From NCBI GenBank assembly GCA_002428985.1, contig DIYL01000001.1, positions 1-27,185 of the forward strand: a DNA stretch of 27,185 nt, read 5' to 3'. How positions within the stretch are numbered: position 1 is the stretch's first letter; the number at the start of each line of letters is the position of its first letter. The translations under genes and the position numbers were made by a program. A model generated the notes under the pieces. The model saw nothing but the letters and a program-made list of their open reading frames with translations. It did no database searches and had not been told where the DNA came from. This document shows positions 16,125-24,233 of the stretch, piece by piece. Source of the DNA: Anaerolineales bacterium UBA6055. Its GTDB lineage: Bacteria; Chloroflexota; Anaerolineae; Aggregatilineales; Phototrophicaceae.

Positions 16125-16484
16125 ATGAAACCCAAGCATATTAAAAATCTTCAATCCAAAAGTCGTAAACTCATTGTCGGTCGTGTTGATGAGTCCACGT
16201 TTGCCGTTGATAGTAGCTCCGACCCGAACCAACGGCATATCGTCACGCTCAAGCCCGATGCAAATGGACGCATTCAAAGCACATGCACCTGTGAATGGTC
16301 ACAATTTCGCGGTGTGGGGTGTGCCCATGTGATGGCAACCCTCAACTTTGTCGCCGAACAAAAGGGGCGTAAATTAAGCTTCTGGCAGACCGAAGACGAT
16401 GCCAAACGCCAGAAAAATCGCATCTTCAAATTGACAAATCAATCCGGACGAGAACATGTCTGGATTACGAGTCGTGCGGGTTAG
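16125..16484 (+). CDS. Stand-alone SWIM zinc-finger protein
   Basis: The 119-residue product begins MKPKHIKNLQSKSRK (ATG at 16125; a TTG six bases earlier is in frame but unlikely). The SWIM motif CxCx(n)CxH is CTCEWSQFRGVGCAHVM, a zinc-binding finger that usually contacts nucleic acid or protein. Upstream is a small beta region (KLIVGRVDESTFAVDSSS) and downstream a basic, aromatic tail (KLSFWQTEDDAKRQKNRIFK). SWIM domains more often sit within SWI2/SNF2 helicases or transposases, but small free-standing ones occur. Its position, divergent from TIR-NACHT-HEAT with 161 bases between starts, hints at a functional link, which is inference. The TAG stop touches the stop of the convergent kinase. 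Confidence 0.82.
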   Translation: MKPKHIKNLQSKSRKLIVGRVDESTFAVDSSSDPNQRHIVTLKPDANGRIQSTCTCEWSQFRGVGCAHVMATLNFVAEQKGRKLSFWQTEDDAKRQKNRIFKLTNQSGREHVWITSRAG

Positions 16485-18080
16485 TTACAGCGTCGCTAGC
16501 GGCAATACGATGCGAACGGTCGTGCCTTCATTTGGAGTGCTCGTAATGTCAATCGTGCCCTGATGTAATGTGATGATCTTTTGGGCGATAGATAAGCCTA
16601 AGCCAAATCCCGGTGTGGTATGGGCTTCATCTTGTCGCCAAAAGGTCTTAAAGATGTGCGGCATAACTTCTTCCGAAATACCAATCCCAGTATCAGTAAT
16701 TGATAATTCGAGCATCTCCTCGTCAACCTGAGTTGCGATCGTGATGCGACCATCTTCAGGTGTAAACCGAATCGCATTATTGATCAGTTGCTTGATGGCT
16801 TCGGTCAAATAGCTGACATCACCATAAATGATGGGCACTTGATGATCTATATCACAGATAAATTCAGGCATTTGCCCATTATATTGTTCCTTGGCATCCT
16901 CACAAATCCGTTTCATCAGCATGCGTATATCGATGGTTGTAAAGGTCAGCTCGTCGTTATTATCAAGCTTAGTCATCATCAATAAGGTATCCACAAGCCG
17001 TTGCATACGCGCGATTTGTAAATCAATTTGCTCGGCTTTAAGCTGATGCGCATTGGATAGTCCTGTTCGCTTCATCAAGTAAGTGTTGCTTTTGATAGTC
17101 GACAGCGGGGTACGGAATTCATGCGCTGTGTCTTGCACAAACTCACTGAGTAATAGGCTACGCTCTTTTTCTAACATGAGTTCAAATTCATGTGCTTGGT
17201 TTTTCTGATGCTCGGTGATGTCATGTGTGATCGAAACAATATTCTCTATCTTTTTCTGGTCGCTCAAGATGGGAATATGCTTGAAGATTAACGCGCGGTC
17301 GCCATACAGTGTCGTGAATGTCATCTCGCCGGTTCGTGCTTTACGTGTTCTCAGGACTTCATGTAATTGCCCAATATAGTCTTTGGCATTATCAGTAGCA
17401 AAAATGCGATGACTCGCATAACCAACCAACTCCTCTCGGGGTAATCCGGTGTAGTCGACTGTCACTTGGTTGACCATCACGATATTGAGGTCTGTGTCAT
17501 ATAACACGCACATGTCATTCAAATTTTCGATGACTTTACGGTATCGCTTTTCGCTCTGGCGTAAGGCTTCTTCAGTATATTTTTGTTGAGTAATGTCGAT
17601 AATTGCGCCGATAAGTCGCTCTGGAACACCATCCTGATTTGTAATGATTGATCCGGTGGACATAATCCAGCGATATGTCCCGTCTTTGTGGAACATCCGA
17701 AATTCAACCCGTTCATTTTGTCGTACTTCCGCGATCGTTATCTCAATTACTGTCGCGAGATAAGGGAGGTCGTCGGGATGGACAAGTTTAAGGAAGTTTT
17801 CATGTTTATCTTCAAATTCGTATGGCTCGTACCCGAGGACTTTTTTCCATTCATCCGAGTACGAGGCGACATCAGTGATGAAATTCCAATCCCACAAACC
17901 GACTTGTCCAGCTTGTACTGCACCCTGAAATTTTAACTGCATCGTACGCCAATCAGAGCCAACAGCCTCTTGTAAATCCAACAAGGATTCAATCAGCTCA
18001 TCAACTGTGCAATTGTTGGCTTGTGCTTGTCGTTCTAGACGGTTGCGGATACTTGGGTTGAGGTCAAGTGACTCTAACAT
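16485..18080 (-). CDS. PAS-PAS sensor histidine kinase with RHH-like N-terminus
   Basis: I prefer the ATG at 18080 (AGGTCAG nine bases upstream), giving 531 residues; the ATG at 18101 has no ribosome-binding site. Residues 5-34 (LDLNPSIRNRLERQAQANN, then CTVDELIESLLD) look like a ribbon-helix-helix. PAS 1 (QVGLWDWNFITD ... HPDDLPYL ... GAIIDIT) and PAS 2 (YRKVIENLNDMCVLYDTDLN ... SITHDIT) follow. The HisKA histidine is in AHEFRTPLSTIKS near 320. The ATPase has N box QLINNAIRFTPEDG, G1 ITDTGIGIS and G2 GFGLGLSIAQKI. No membrane helix is present, so it is a cytoplasmic sensor. No response regulator is adjacent. It follows pcrA on the same strand after about 90 bases. Confidence 0.92.
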   Translation of the reverse strand: MLESLDLNPSIRNRLERQAQANNCTVDELIESLLDLQEAVGSDWRTMQLKFQGAVQAGQVGLWDWNFITDVASYSDEWKKVLGYEPYEFEDKHENFLKLVHPDDLPYLATVIEITIAEVRQNERVEFRMFHKDGTYRWIMSTGSIITNQDGVPERLIGAIIDITQQKYTEEALRQSEKRYRKVIENLNDMCVLYDTDLNIVMVNQVTVDYTGLPREELVGYASHRIFATDNAKDYIGQLHEVLRTRKARTGEMTFTTLYGDRALIFKHIPILSDQKKIENIVSITHDITEHQKNQAHEFELMLEKERSLLLSEFVQDTAHEFRTPLSTIKSNTYLMKRTGLSNAHQLKAEQIDLQIARMQRLVDTLLMMTKLDNNDELTFTTIDIRMLMKRICEDAKEQYNGQMPEFICDIDHQVPIIYGDVSYLTEAIKQLINNAIRFTPEDGRITIATQVDEEMLELSITDTGIGISEEVMPHIFKTFWRQDEAHTTPGFGLGLSIAQKIITLHQGTIDITSTPNEGTTVRIVLPLATL

Positions 18081-18170
18081 AAATTCTGACCTATGTAACA
18101 TACTTTTATTAACTGTACCATAACTTTATCTACACAGACATAAGAGAAGGTTAGAGTCTGTTTGCCAGTG

Positions 18171-20456
18171 TCAGTCCAATAACTCAAATCCGTCGGTATC
18201 CGCTAGGATTTTCTTGGGGAGTTTTTGCCCGTCAAACATAACATCGACCATATCATGCATTACACCCATTACTTTGCCCTCACCGAATTTTGGATGATAC
18301 ACACGTTGCCCGAACGAAAATTTGGAGGCGGGCTTTTCGCGTTGATTAGCACCAGGGAATGGCACAATTTTACCCTTGAGTTTGCTATCACCTTCAGATC
18401 GCGTGACCTTTTTCTCACGTAGATCACGGCTAAGGCGACTTTCCGGACGCTTAATAGGTGCGGAATCCCAACGGAATTGATCAGCATAATGTTGCGAGCT
18501 ACGGACATTAGCGAGTGTGGTCGGCGAGCCATCCAGCAGATGTACCGGAATCGTACTCAAAAATTCTGAGGCTTCGGTTTTATTGCCACCACCGTTATAT
18601 AATGCGCGTCGGAACGCATAGGTTAGGTAGAGCCGTTCCTTGGCACGGGTCACACCCACATAGAATAAGCGACGTTCTTCATCAATACCTTCTACTTCTT
18701 CAAATGACCGAAAATGTGGCAAAATCCCTGTCTCAACCCCTGTGATAAACACCACCGGATATTCGAGCCCTTTAGCCGCGTGCAGGGTCAATAGGGTGAC
18801 GGCATCATTATCGTCTTTGAGGCTATCTACATCAGCAACGAGTGATTGCTCGGCGAGGAATTCATGTAAGGGCTGATTATACTCTGTGGCATACATCAAC
18901 AACCCGCGTAACTCACGAATATTATCGGCGCGGTCGATCGCTTCTTCGGGTGTTTTGGCGATGTCTTCAAGATACAAATAATATCCCAAAGATGCCGTGA
19001 TATTATCAAACAAATTGAGCAAATTTCCGGTTGCCGCAATATCCTGCCAGACGTATAATTGCTCCGCAAAGTCTGTGAATTTTTTACGCACGGCATTTGA
19101 TAAACCCGCAGGATCACCATTGAGCAAGCGATTAAAGGCTTCGGTGTTGGTGATTTTTTCGGCACGTACCCAATCTTGGAATGACTGCACCGATTTTTTA
19201 CCAATCGCACGCTTCGGTACATTGATAATCCGTTCCAGACTGACGTTATCATCAGGGTTTTGCACAATACGCAAATACGCTAGCATATCCTTGACTTCCC
19301 GCCGTTTATAAAAGCCGACTCCGCCGACTAGCGTATACGGCACACTCCCATTGATGAAGGCTTGCTCCATTGCACGAGATTGCGCATTGGTACGATACAT
19401 GACGGCAAAGTCACGATAATCATAACCATAATCCATGCGCATCTGATGAATTTGTTCGAGCACATACTCGGCTTCATAGCGTTCGTCATAGGCTTCGTAA
19501 AGCTGGATGAGCTCGCCTTTACCTTTGTCCGTGTGCAATTCTTTTGGTGTACGATTGCCGTTTAAATCAATCACCGCACGGGCGACATCTAAAATTGTCT
19601 GTGTACTACGATAATTTTGCTCTAAGAGGATCACTGTCGGGTCGGGATAACTATCACGGAAGCGTAAAACGTTACGATAATCTGCCCCGCGAAACGCATA
19701 AATCGCCTGATCTTCATCACCGACGACAAACACATTATTTTGTGGAGCCGCAAAGTATTTAACTAGCTCATACTGGACTTTGTTAGTATCCTGAAATTCG
19801 TCTACCAACACATAATGGAAGCGTTGCTGATATTTTTGACGGACGACTTCATTTTCGCGCAGGAGCAACACCATATTGAGTAACAAGTCATCAAAATCCA
19901 TCGCATTGGCATTACGTAAGGCGACTTGATACTGTTCATACACCCGTTTCACAATTTCGCTAAAGTAATCCATCGCCGGATACTCATGCGGGAGGATAAT
20001 TTCGTTTTTTACTTTTGAGATACTCCCTAAGACTGCGCGTGGGTTAAATTTTTTGCTATCAATATGCAACCGATTCATCACCGCTTTGATGAGGTTTTGC
20101 TGGTCGTCGCTATCGTAGATAATATAATCTTGTTTGTAATCGAGACTTTCGGCTTCCATCCGCAAAAAGCGTGCACAAGTCGCATGAAATGTACCGATTT
20201 GTAACCCACGCAATTTATCATCTAGCAACCGCTCGACGCGTTCACGCATTTCTCCAGCTGCTTTGTTGGTGAAGGTGACCGCCATCATACGGTGCGCGGG
20301 AACACGATTTTCACTAATTAGATAGGCAATACGACGTGTGAGGACACTGGTTTTACCACTACCCGGACCTGCTAACACCAACACCGGACCATCGCCAGCG
20401 GTGATTGCCTGTGTCTGTTGTGGATTCATGCCATCAGTGAGGGGGTGGTTTGTCAT
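18171..20456 (-). CDS. pcrA: UvrD/PcrA-type DNA helicase
   Basis: The product is 761 residues from the ATG at 20456, preceded by AAAGGA at good spacing; the open frame back to 20570 looks untranslated. It is a superfamily 1A 3'-5' helicase used in nucleotide-excision repair, replication and removal of recombinase filaments. Motifs in order: LNPQQTQAI-like Q motif (GMNPQQTQAI), Walker A AGPGSGKTSVLTRR, VDEFQDTN, VGDEDQAIYAFRGAD, LEQNYRST, TLHAAKGLEYPVVFITG and FYVGVTRAKERLYL. The C-terminal FGQRVYHPKFGEGKVMGV is the Tudor-like domain of PcrA/UvrD, which contacts RNA polymerase. PcrA and UvrD cannot be separated without a tree. A 14-bp palindrome lies 62 bases upstream. Confidence 0.96.
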   Translation of the reverse strand: MTNHPLTDGMNPQQTQAITAGDGPVLVLAGPGSGKTSVLTRRIAYLISENRVPAHRMMAVTFTNKAAGEMRERVERLLDDKLRGLQIGTFHATCARFLRMEAESLDYKQDYIIYDSDDQQNLIKAVMNRLHIDSKKFNPRAVLGSISKVKNEIILPHEYPAMDYFSEIVKRVYEQYQVALRNANAMDFDDLLLNMVLLLRENEVVRQKYQQRFHYVLVDEFQDTNKVQYELVKYFAAPQNNVFVVGDEDQAIYAFRGADYRNVLRFRDSYPDPTVILLEQNYRSTQTILDVARAVIDLNGNRTPKELHTDKGKGELIQLYEAYDERYEAEYVLEQIHQMRMDYGYDYRDFAVMYRTNAQSRAMEQAFINGSVPYTLVGGVGFYKRREVKDMLAYLRIVQNPDDNVSLERIINVPKRAIGKKSVQSFQDWVRAEKITNTEAFNRLLNGDPAGLSNAVRKKFTDFAEQLYVWQDIAATGNLLNLFDNITASLGYYLYLEDIAKTPEEAIDRADNIRELRGLLMYATEYNQPLHEFLAEQSLVADVDSLKDDNDAVTLLTLHAAKGLEYPVVFITGVETGILPHFRSFEEVEGIDEERRLFYVGVTRAKERLYLTYAFRRALYNGGGNKTEASEFLSTIPVHLLDGSPTTLANVRSSQHYADQFRWDSAPIKRPESRLSRDLREKKVTRSEGDSKLKGKIVPFPGANQREKPASKFSFGQRVYHPKFGEGKVMGVMHDMVDVMFDGQKLPKKILADTDGFELLD

Positions 20457-20517
20457 GGGTCTGTCCTTTAAATTGCTCATCTGTTCGCATATTCTAACAG
20501 ACAACCCGCGCATCGGG

Positions 20518-20531
20518 CGAGATATATCTCG
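20518..20531. promoter_or_regulatory. 14-bp palindrome upstream of pcrA
   Basis: CGAGATATATCTCG is a perfect palindrome in the 250-base divergent region between pcrA and the D-threonine-aldolase-fold gene. It could be an operator for either gene. No known regulator site is recognised. Confidence 0.4.
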
Positions 20532-20666
20532 TCTCCTTATATCTAAGCTTATATCATGGAAAAATGTCACACAGTAAGCGTACCAACCCTAAAAGAATGC
20601 CATTTCTTAACAGATCAAACCGATCTTAAAAACACACAAATTTTAAAATTCAAGTAACGTGCAAGA

Positions 20667-20675
20667 TGTTATACT
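20667..20675 (+). promoter_or_regulatory. Extended -10 promoter of aldolase-fold gene
   Basis: TGTTATACT, the same nine bases as the TIR-NACHT-HEAT promoter, 32 bases before the ATG. The -35 is weak. Confidence 0.45.
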
Positions 20676-20706
20676 TGGATTGACCATATAAGCAGGAAGA
20701 TACCCT

Positions 20707-21729
20707 ATGACATCTGAAGTGACGCCGCCACAAACACCTTATGTGCTGATTGACTACCGCCGAATGAACAATAACCTAGAGATTATGTCTACGATGTGCC
20801 AAGAATTAGGATTGCAACTGCGGGCGAATGTGAGTGTGCATCAGCGTCCGTTTTTGGCAGAGGAACAACTTGAAATGGGTGCAATCGGTATCAGTTGTCA
20901 GACAGTTGATGAAGCCCGTGAATTTGCCGATGCAGGTATTACCAATTTACAGGTTCCGGCGAATGTTGTCGGTGAACAAAAAACCGAAGCCCTGACCGAT
21001 TTATTGATGATGGCGAAGGTGACTGTCACGGTTGACCATACGGTAGTCGTCGCGGGGTTAGCAGACGCTGCCGGACGCTATGATTTATCGGTACGGGTGC
21101 TTGTCGAAATTAATAGTGAGCCGGGGCGTTCAGGGGTCTCTCCAGCAGAAGCCGTTGTCATTGCAAAGCGAATTGAAGAAGAAGAAAATCTACATTTCGC
21201 AGGAATCTACATGCTACCGATCACGCCGACATCGTATAAACGCTTAAAACAAACGCTTAAACTGATGAATGAAGCGGGGCTTGGCGTTGATGTTGTTAGT
21301 GGTGGCGGTACCGGTTTTGCATTAACTGCTCCGACGATGCCAGAAGTCACAGAAGTTGTATCCGGTCGGTATATGTTATTTGATTGGGAGTCGATTGTAC
21401 GCGGGTGGTGTCATCCTGATGAATGCGCGTTGATGGTCAAAGCGACAATTGTCAATCGCCCGTCTGCTGACCGCGCGATTTTTAATGCTGGATGGAAAAC
21501 ATTGTCGCCATTTAATGTCAATAAAACCTACGGGCATATCCTCGAATATCCTCATGCTGTGATTTATCAGTTGGATGGACATCGCGCCTATGTCGATACC
21601 AGCCGGTGTCGGGAACAGCCCGTGATTGGCGAAACGATTCATATTCTACCGATACGGTCGGAAGCTGTTTTGCAATTGGTTGATGCAGTTTATACTGTCC
21701 ACGAAGGGCAAATCATCCCGATGGTGTAA
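20707..21729 (+). CDS. Inactive-looking D-threonine aldolase/D-serine dehydratase-fold protein
   Basis: The product is 340 residues with the alanine-racemase-like N-terminal barrel and C-terminal beta domain of the D-threonine aldolase/DSD1 family. Shared features: TPYVLIDYRRMNNNL, GAIGISCQTVDEAREFADAG, phosphate-binding VVSGGGTGF, and EVVSGRYMLFDWE. The hallmark PHxKTHK segment, whose first lysine binds PLP, is replaced by ANVSVHQ: the lysine position is S43. The C-terminal metal site PNHxC reads PIRSE (R317, E319). Without PLP lysine, histidine and cysteine it should not do the family reaction; it may be a ligand-binding or regulatory relative. The frame is intact and has a promoter and AGGAAGA ribosome-binding site, so it is not an obvious pseudogene. 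Confidence 0.8.
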   Translation: MTSEVTPPQTPYVLIDYRRMNNNLEIMSTMCQELGLQLRANVSVHQRPFLAEEQLEMGAIGISCQTVDEAREFADAGITNLQVPANVVGEQKTEALTDLLMMAKVTVTVDHTVVVAGLADAAGRYDLSVRVLVEINSEPGRSGVSPAEAVVIAKRIEEEENLHFAGIYMLPITPTSYKRLKQTLKLMNEAGLGVDVVSGGGTGFALTAPTMPEVTEVVSGRYMLFDWESIVRGWCHPDECALMVKATIVNRPSADRAIFNAGWKTLSPFNVNKTYGHILEYPHAVIYQLDGHRAYVDTSRCREQPVIGETIHILPIRSEAVLQLVDAVYTVHEGQIIPMV

Positions 21730-21804
21730 GTTAAACACTAATCAGTACAAAACCAGATATAATTAGACCATCACTATAATCATTACAAGTTTGGGGAAAA
21801 TCGC

Positions 21805-22242
21805 ATGATAACTAAGGTCTATGAACGTGAAAACGAAACACAAGTCTCATCCAATCTTTGCTACTATTGGTTATTGGATGGACGAGTGGTTGTCTATGAA
21901 TTGACGGGTGTCCAACGGGCTGATATTGATCTCTGGAAAGAGACCTGCTTAAACGTCATGGATAACTACCAAGACATCGCAACCTATAATGAAATTCAAG
22001 ATTTCCGCCAGTCTGACTTCACGAATTATCTACAACAGACAGCGAATCAGCTCTCCGAAAGCTACACACATGAAATTGCTGGTTACGTAATTGTGCTTCC
22101 TCCAAAAACGATGGCAGGGCAACTATTCAAGCATATTCTCAGCAAGGTGATTAAGACCTTTAATCCAAAGGCAACATGGCTTATATTTTCGGAACTAGAA
22201 GAGGCTGTTAGCTATCTTGAGCATAACTTAGATCAACGCTAA
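21805..22242 (+). CDS. Small STAS-like protein
   Basis: The 145-residue product has no catalytic motif. The pattern is two-stranded start, WLLDGRVVVYELTG, helix, IATYNEIQDFRQ, helix, EIAGYVIVLPP, helix, and a final ATWLIFSELEEAVSYLEHNL. The last segment, a strand followed by a helix, is typical of SpoIIAA/STAS-like small proteins. GGGGA stands nine bases before the ATG. Two TATAAT boxes (21758 and 21775) lie upstream, without good -35 regions. It precedes the HugZ-like gene by 41 bases, so the two may be cotranscribed. It has the same layout as the product of 9161 but little obvious identity. Confidence 0.55.
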   Translation: MITKVYERENETQVSSNLCYYWLLDGRVVVYELTGVQRADIDLWKETCLNVMDNYQDIATYNEIQDFRQSDFTNYLQQTANQLSESYTHEIAGYVIVLPPKTMAGQLFKHILSKVIKTFNPKATWLIFSELEEAVSYLEHNLDQR

Positions 22243-22283
22243 GGTATCGCTATAGATAGGCTAATTATTTTAGAGGGCATACA

Positions 22284-22799
22284 ATGGATAATCCCAAACC
22301 ATCTGACAATACCGAAGCACTAGAAAACGCTCAAAACGCACTCAAAACGTTACTGACACAACATGAGAGTATGATGTTGGCGACCATCAATGAGGATGGG
22401 TCACCATTGGCAAGCTATGCGCCGTTTGTTGTGGATTCCGACAAGAACTTCTATGTTTTTGTCAGCCTATTGTCGCATCACACCAAAAATTTATTACAAG
22501 CTAAGCAAGCCAGCATCATGCTGATTGCGGATGAAACCGACACATCACAAATTTTCGCGCGGTCTCGCCTAACATTCATGTGTGATGCAGAAGAATTAGC
22601 GCGGGATAGTGATGCATGGCAAGCCGCTGCCGAACACTATGACAAGCGATTTTCGAAAATGTTCGGGTTACTTCGCAACCTCGCCGATTTTAAAATGTTC
22701 AAGCTAGTGCCCCAAGATGGCACACTGGTTGTCGGGTTTGGACAAGCTTATACGCTGTATGGTGATACGTTAGATCAATTGACATTACGCCGCGAATAA
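22284..22799 (+). CDS. HugZ-type pyridoxamine-oxidase-fold protein
   Basis: The product is 171 residues with a split-barrel flavin-binding-like fold. Signatures match the HugZ/HutZ heme-utilisation branch: SPLASYAPFVVD, FYVFVSLLSHHTKNLL, ASIMLIADE, QIFARSRLTF and FKMFKLVPQDGTLVVGFGQA. HugZ proteins bind and cleave heme to release iron; others in the fold bind FMN or PLP. The sequence ends soon after the barrel and lacks the C-terminal histidine-bearing extension that helps bind heme in some HugZ proteins, so heme cleavage is uncertain. GAGGG lies about eight bases before the ATG. It is convergent with coaBC across a 40-base gap. Confidence 0.8.
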   Translation: MDNPKPSDNTEALENAQNALKTLLTQHESMMLATINEDGSPLASYAPFVVDSDKNFYVFVSLLSHHTKNLLQAKQASIMLIADETDTSQIFARSRLTFMCDAEELARDSDAWQAAAEHYDKRFSKMFGLLRNLADFKMFKLVPQDGTLVVGFGQAYTLYGDTLDQLTLRRE

Positions 22800-22839
22800 A
22801 GGGTTAGCGCGTCGTTATTACTTTCGGTAATGTGTTCAA

Positions 22840-24072
22840 CTAATCAAGTAAGCCAATAATACGATCCATGATATATGCGCCGATATTGGCTTTACTAGTG
22901 AGTTCGAGCGGTTGTGTTCCCCCGTCGTTATCCAAGACAATCACACGATTCATATCAACAGCGAATCCGGCATCATCGGCAGTGATGTCATTGGCAAGTA
23001 GCATATCCAAGCCTTTACGCTGGAGTTTACCTTCGGCATTTTCCAGTAAATTTTGGCTTTCAGCTGCAAATCCAACCGCAATCAGCGGGTATCCGGTTTT
23101 CTCACGTTGTGCTTTGACCGACATCAAAATATCGGGTGTGCGAGCTAACGGAATGCTGAGATCATCATCGGATTTTTTGATCTTCTGGTTGGAAACATCG
23201 GCCGGTTTATAGTCGGCAACAGCGGCAGCCATCACTAGTGCAGTCGCATCCTGCGTATATTCTAAGACCGCATCACGCATCGAGTCAGCTGAATCGACAT
23301 GTACCACCTGCACGCCGATTGGGTCGGGTAAATTTTCGGCTGAGGTAATTAGTGTGACTTCTGCACCCGCATCAATTGCTGCCTGTGCGATAGCATAGCC
23401 TTGTTTACCAGACGAACGATTGGTGATATAGCGCACCGGATCAAGGGCTTCGCGTGTACCTCCGGCAGTCACGACGATTTTGTGTCCAGCGAGGTCTCCC
23501 GATACACCGATGGTATAGCGGATATGCCCGATAAGTGTTTGTGTATCAGGGAAACGTCCGCGCCCGATTAAACCACTTGCAAAACGCCCGACTTCAGGCT
23601 CGATACGAAAGACACCACGCATCGACAAAATTTCGAGGTTTTCTTGAGTTGCTGGATGCTCATACATTCCACCATCCATCGCTGGTGCAATAAGTATCGG
23701 ACAGCGAACCGCAATGGCTGTTACGGATAGCAAATCATCGGAGAAGCCGTGAGCAAGCTTAGCAATTGTGTTGGCAGTGATCGGCGCGACGACCATCAAA
23801 TCGGCATCTTCACCCAATCCCACATGCGCAATATGGGTCGGTAATCCCCCACTATTATCGGCTTTCCACAAATCGGTGTAAACCGGACGACCCGTTACAG
23901 CTTGAAATGTCAATGGGCTGACAAAGCGTTGGGCTGCATCGGTCATGATGACATCAACGAGTGCACCTGCTTGGGTTAACTTGCTGGCGAGGTCAACAGC
24001 TTTATAAACAGCGATGCTTCCGGTGACTGCGAGAATAATGCGCTTATCTTGTAACAGTGCGATTGTGTCCAT
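22840..24072 (-). CDS. coaBC: Bifunctional CoaBC (PPC decarboxylase / PPC synthetase)
   Basis: The product is 410 residues, normal for Dfp/CoaBC, making 4'-phosphopantetheine for coenzyme A in two steps. The N-terminal flavoprotein (CoaC) shows TGSIAVYKAVDLASKL, HIAHVGLGEDADLMVVAP with the active-site histidine, and PAMDGGMYEHPATQ. The usual PAMN asparagine is aspartate here. The C-terminal CoaB shows IVVTAGGTREALDPVRYITN, then RSSGKQGYAIAQAAIDAGA, VMAAAVADYKP and the KIKK loop with the reaction lysine, then FAAES. AAAGGGGT lies just upstream of the ATG. This is a core housekeeping gene, divergent from the glutaminyl cyclase. Confidence 0.96.
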   Translation of the reverse strand: MDTIALLQDKRIILAVTGSIAVYKAVDLASKLTQAGALVDVIMTDAAQRFVSPLTFQAVTGRPVYTDLWKADNSGGLPTHIAHVGLGEDADLMVVAPITANTIAKLAHGFSDDLLSVTAIAVRCPILIAPAMDGGMYEHPATQENLEILSMRGVFRIEPEVGRFASGLIGRGRFPDTQTLIGHIRYTIGVSGDLAGHKIVVTAGGTREALDPVRYITNRSSGKQGYAIAQAAIDAGAEVTLITSAENLPDPIGVQVVHVDSADSMRDAVLEYTQDATALVMAAAVADYKPADVSNQKIKKSDDDLSIPLARTPDILMSVKAQREKTGYPLIAVGFAAESQNLLENAEGKLQRKGLDMLLANDITADDAGFAVDMNRVIVLDNDGGTQPLELTSKANIGAYIMDRIIGLLD

Positions 24073-24185
24073 GGCTTACCCCTTTGTGTGTATGCAATAA
24101 GTGTAAACGAAATAGACGCGAAAATTAACCATCAAGACCACAAACTATCGAAATTTCATGTGGGTACACCAGAATCGGTATCTAG

Positions 24186-24194
24186 TGCTAAAAT
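24186..24194 (+). promoter_or_regulatory. Extended -10 promoter candidate for glutaminyl cyclase gene
   Basis: TGCTAAAAT (TGn plus TAAAAT), 40 bases before the ATG. TATAAA at 24201 is an alternative. -35 regions are poor. Confidence 0.35.
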
Positions 24195-24233
24195 AGTCGC
24201 TATAAATTGATTTGTGATGTTAAAGGATAGCGA

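Noticed and set aside
18134..18161. ACAGAC/GTCTGT inverted repeat between pcrA and the PAS kinase as a terminator
   Set aside because: Only six base pairs, a 16-base loop and no T-run on the minus strand.
20457..20570. 38-residue N-terminal extension of PcrA
   Set aside because: AAAGGA precedes the ATG at 20456, and the extension reads through the likely leader and the 14-bp palindrome region.
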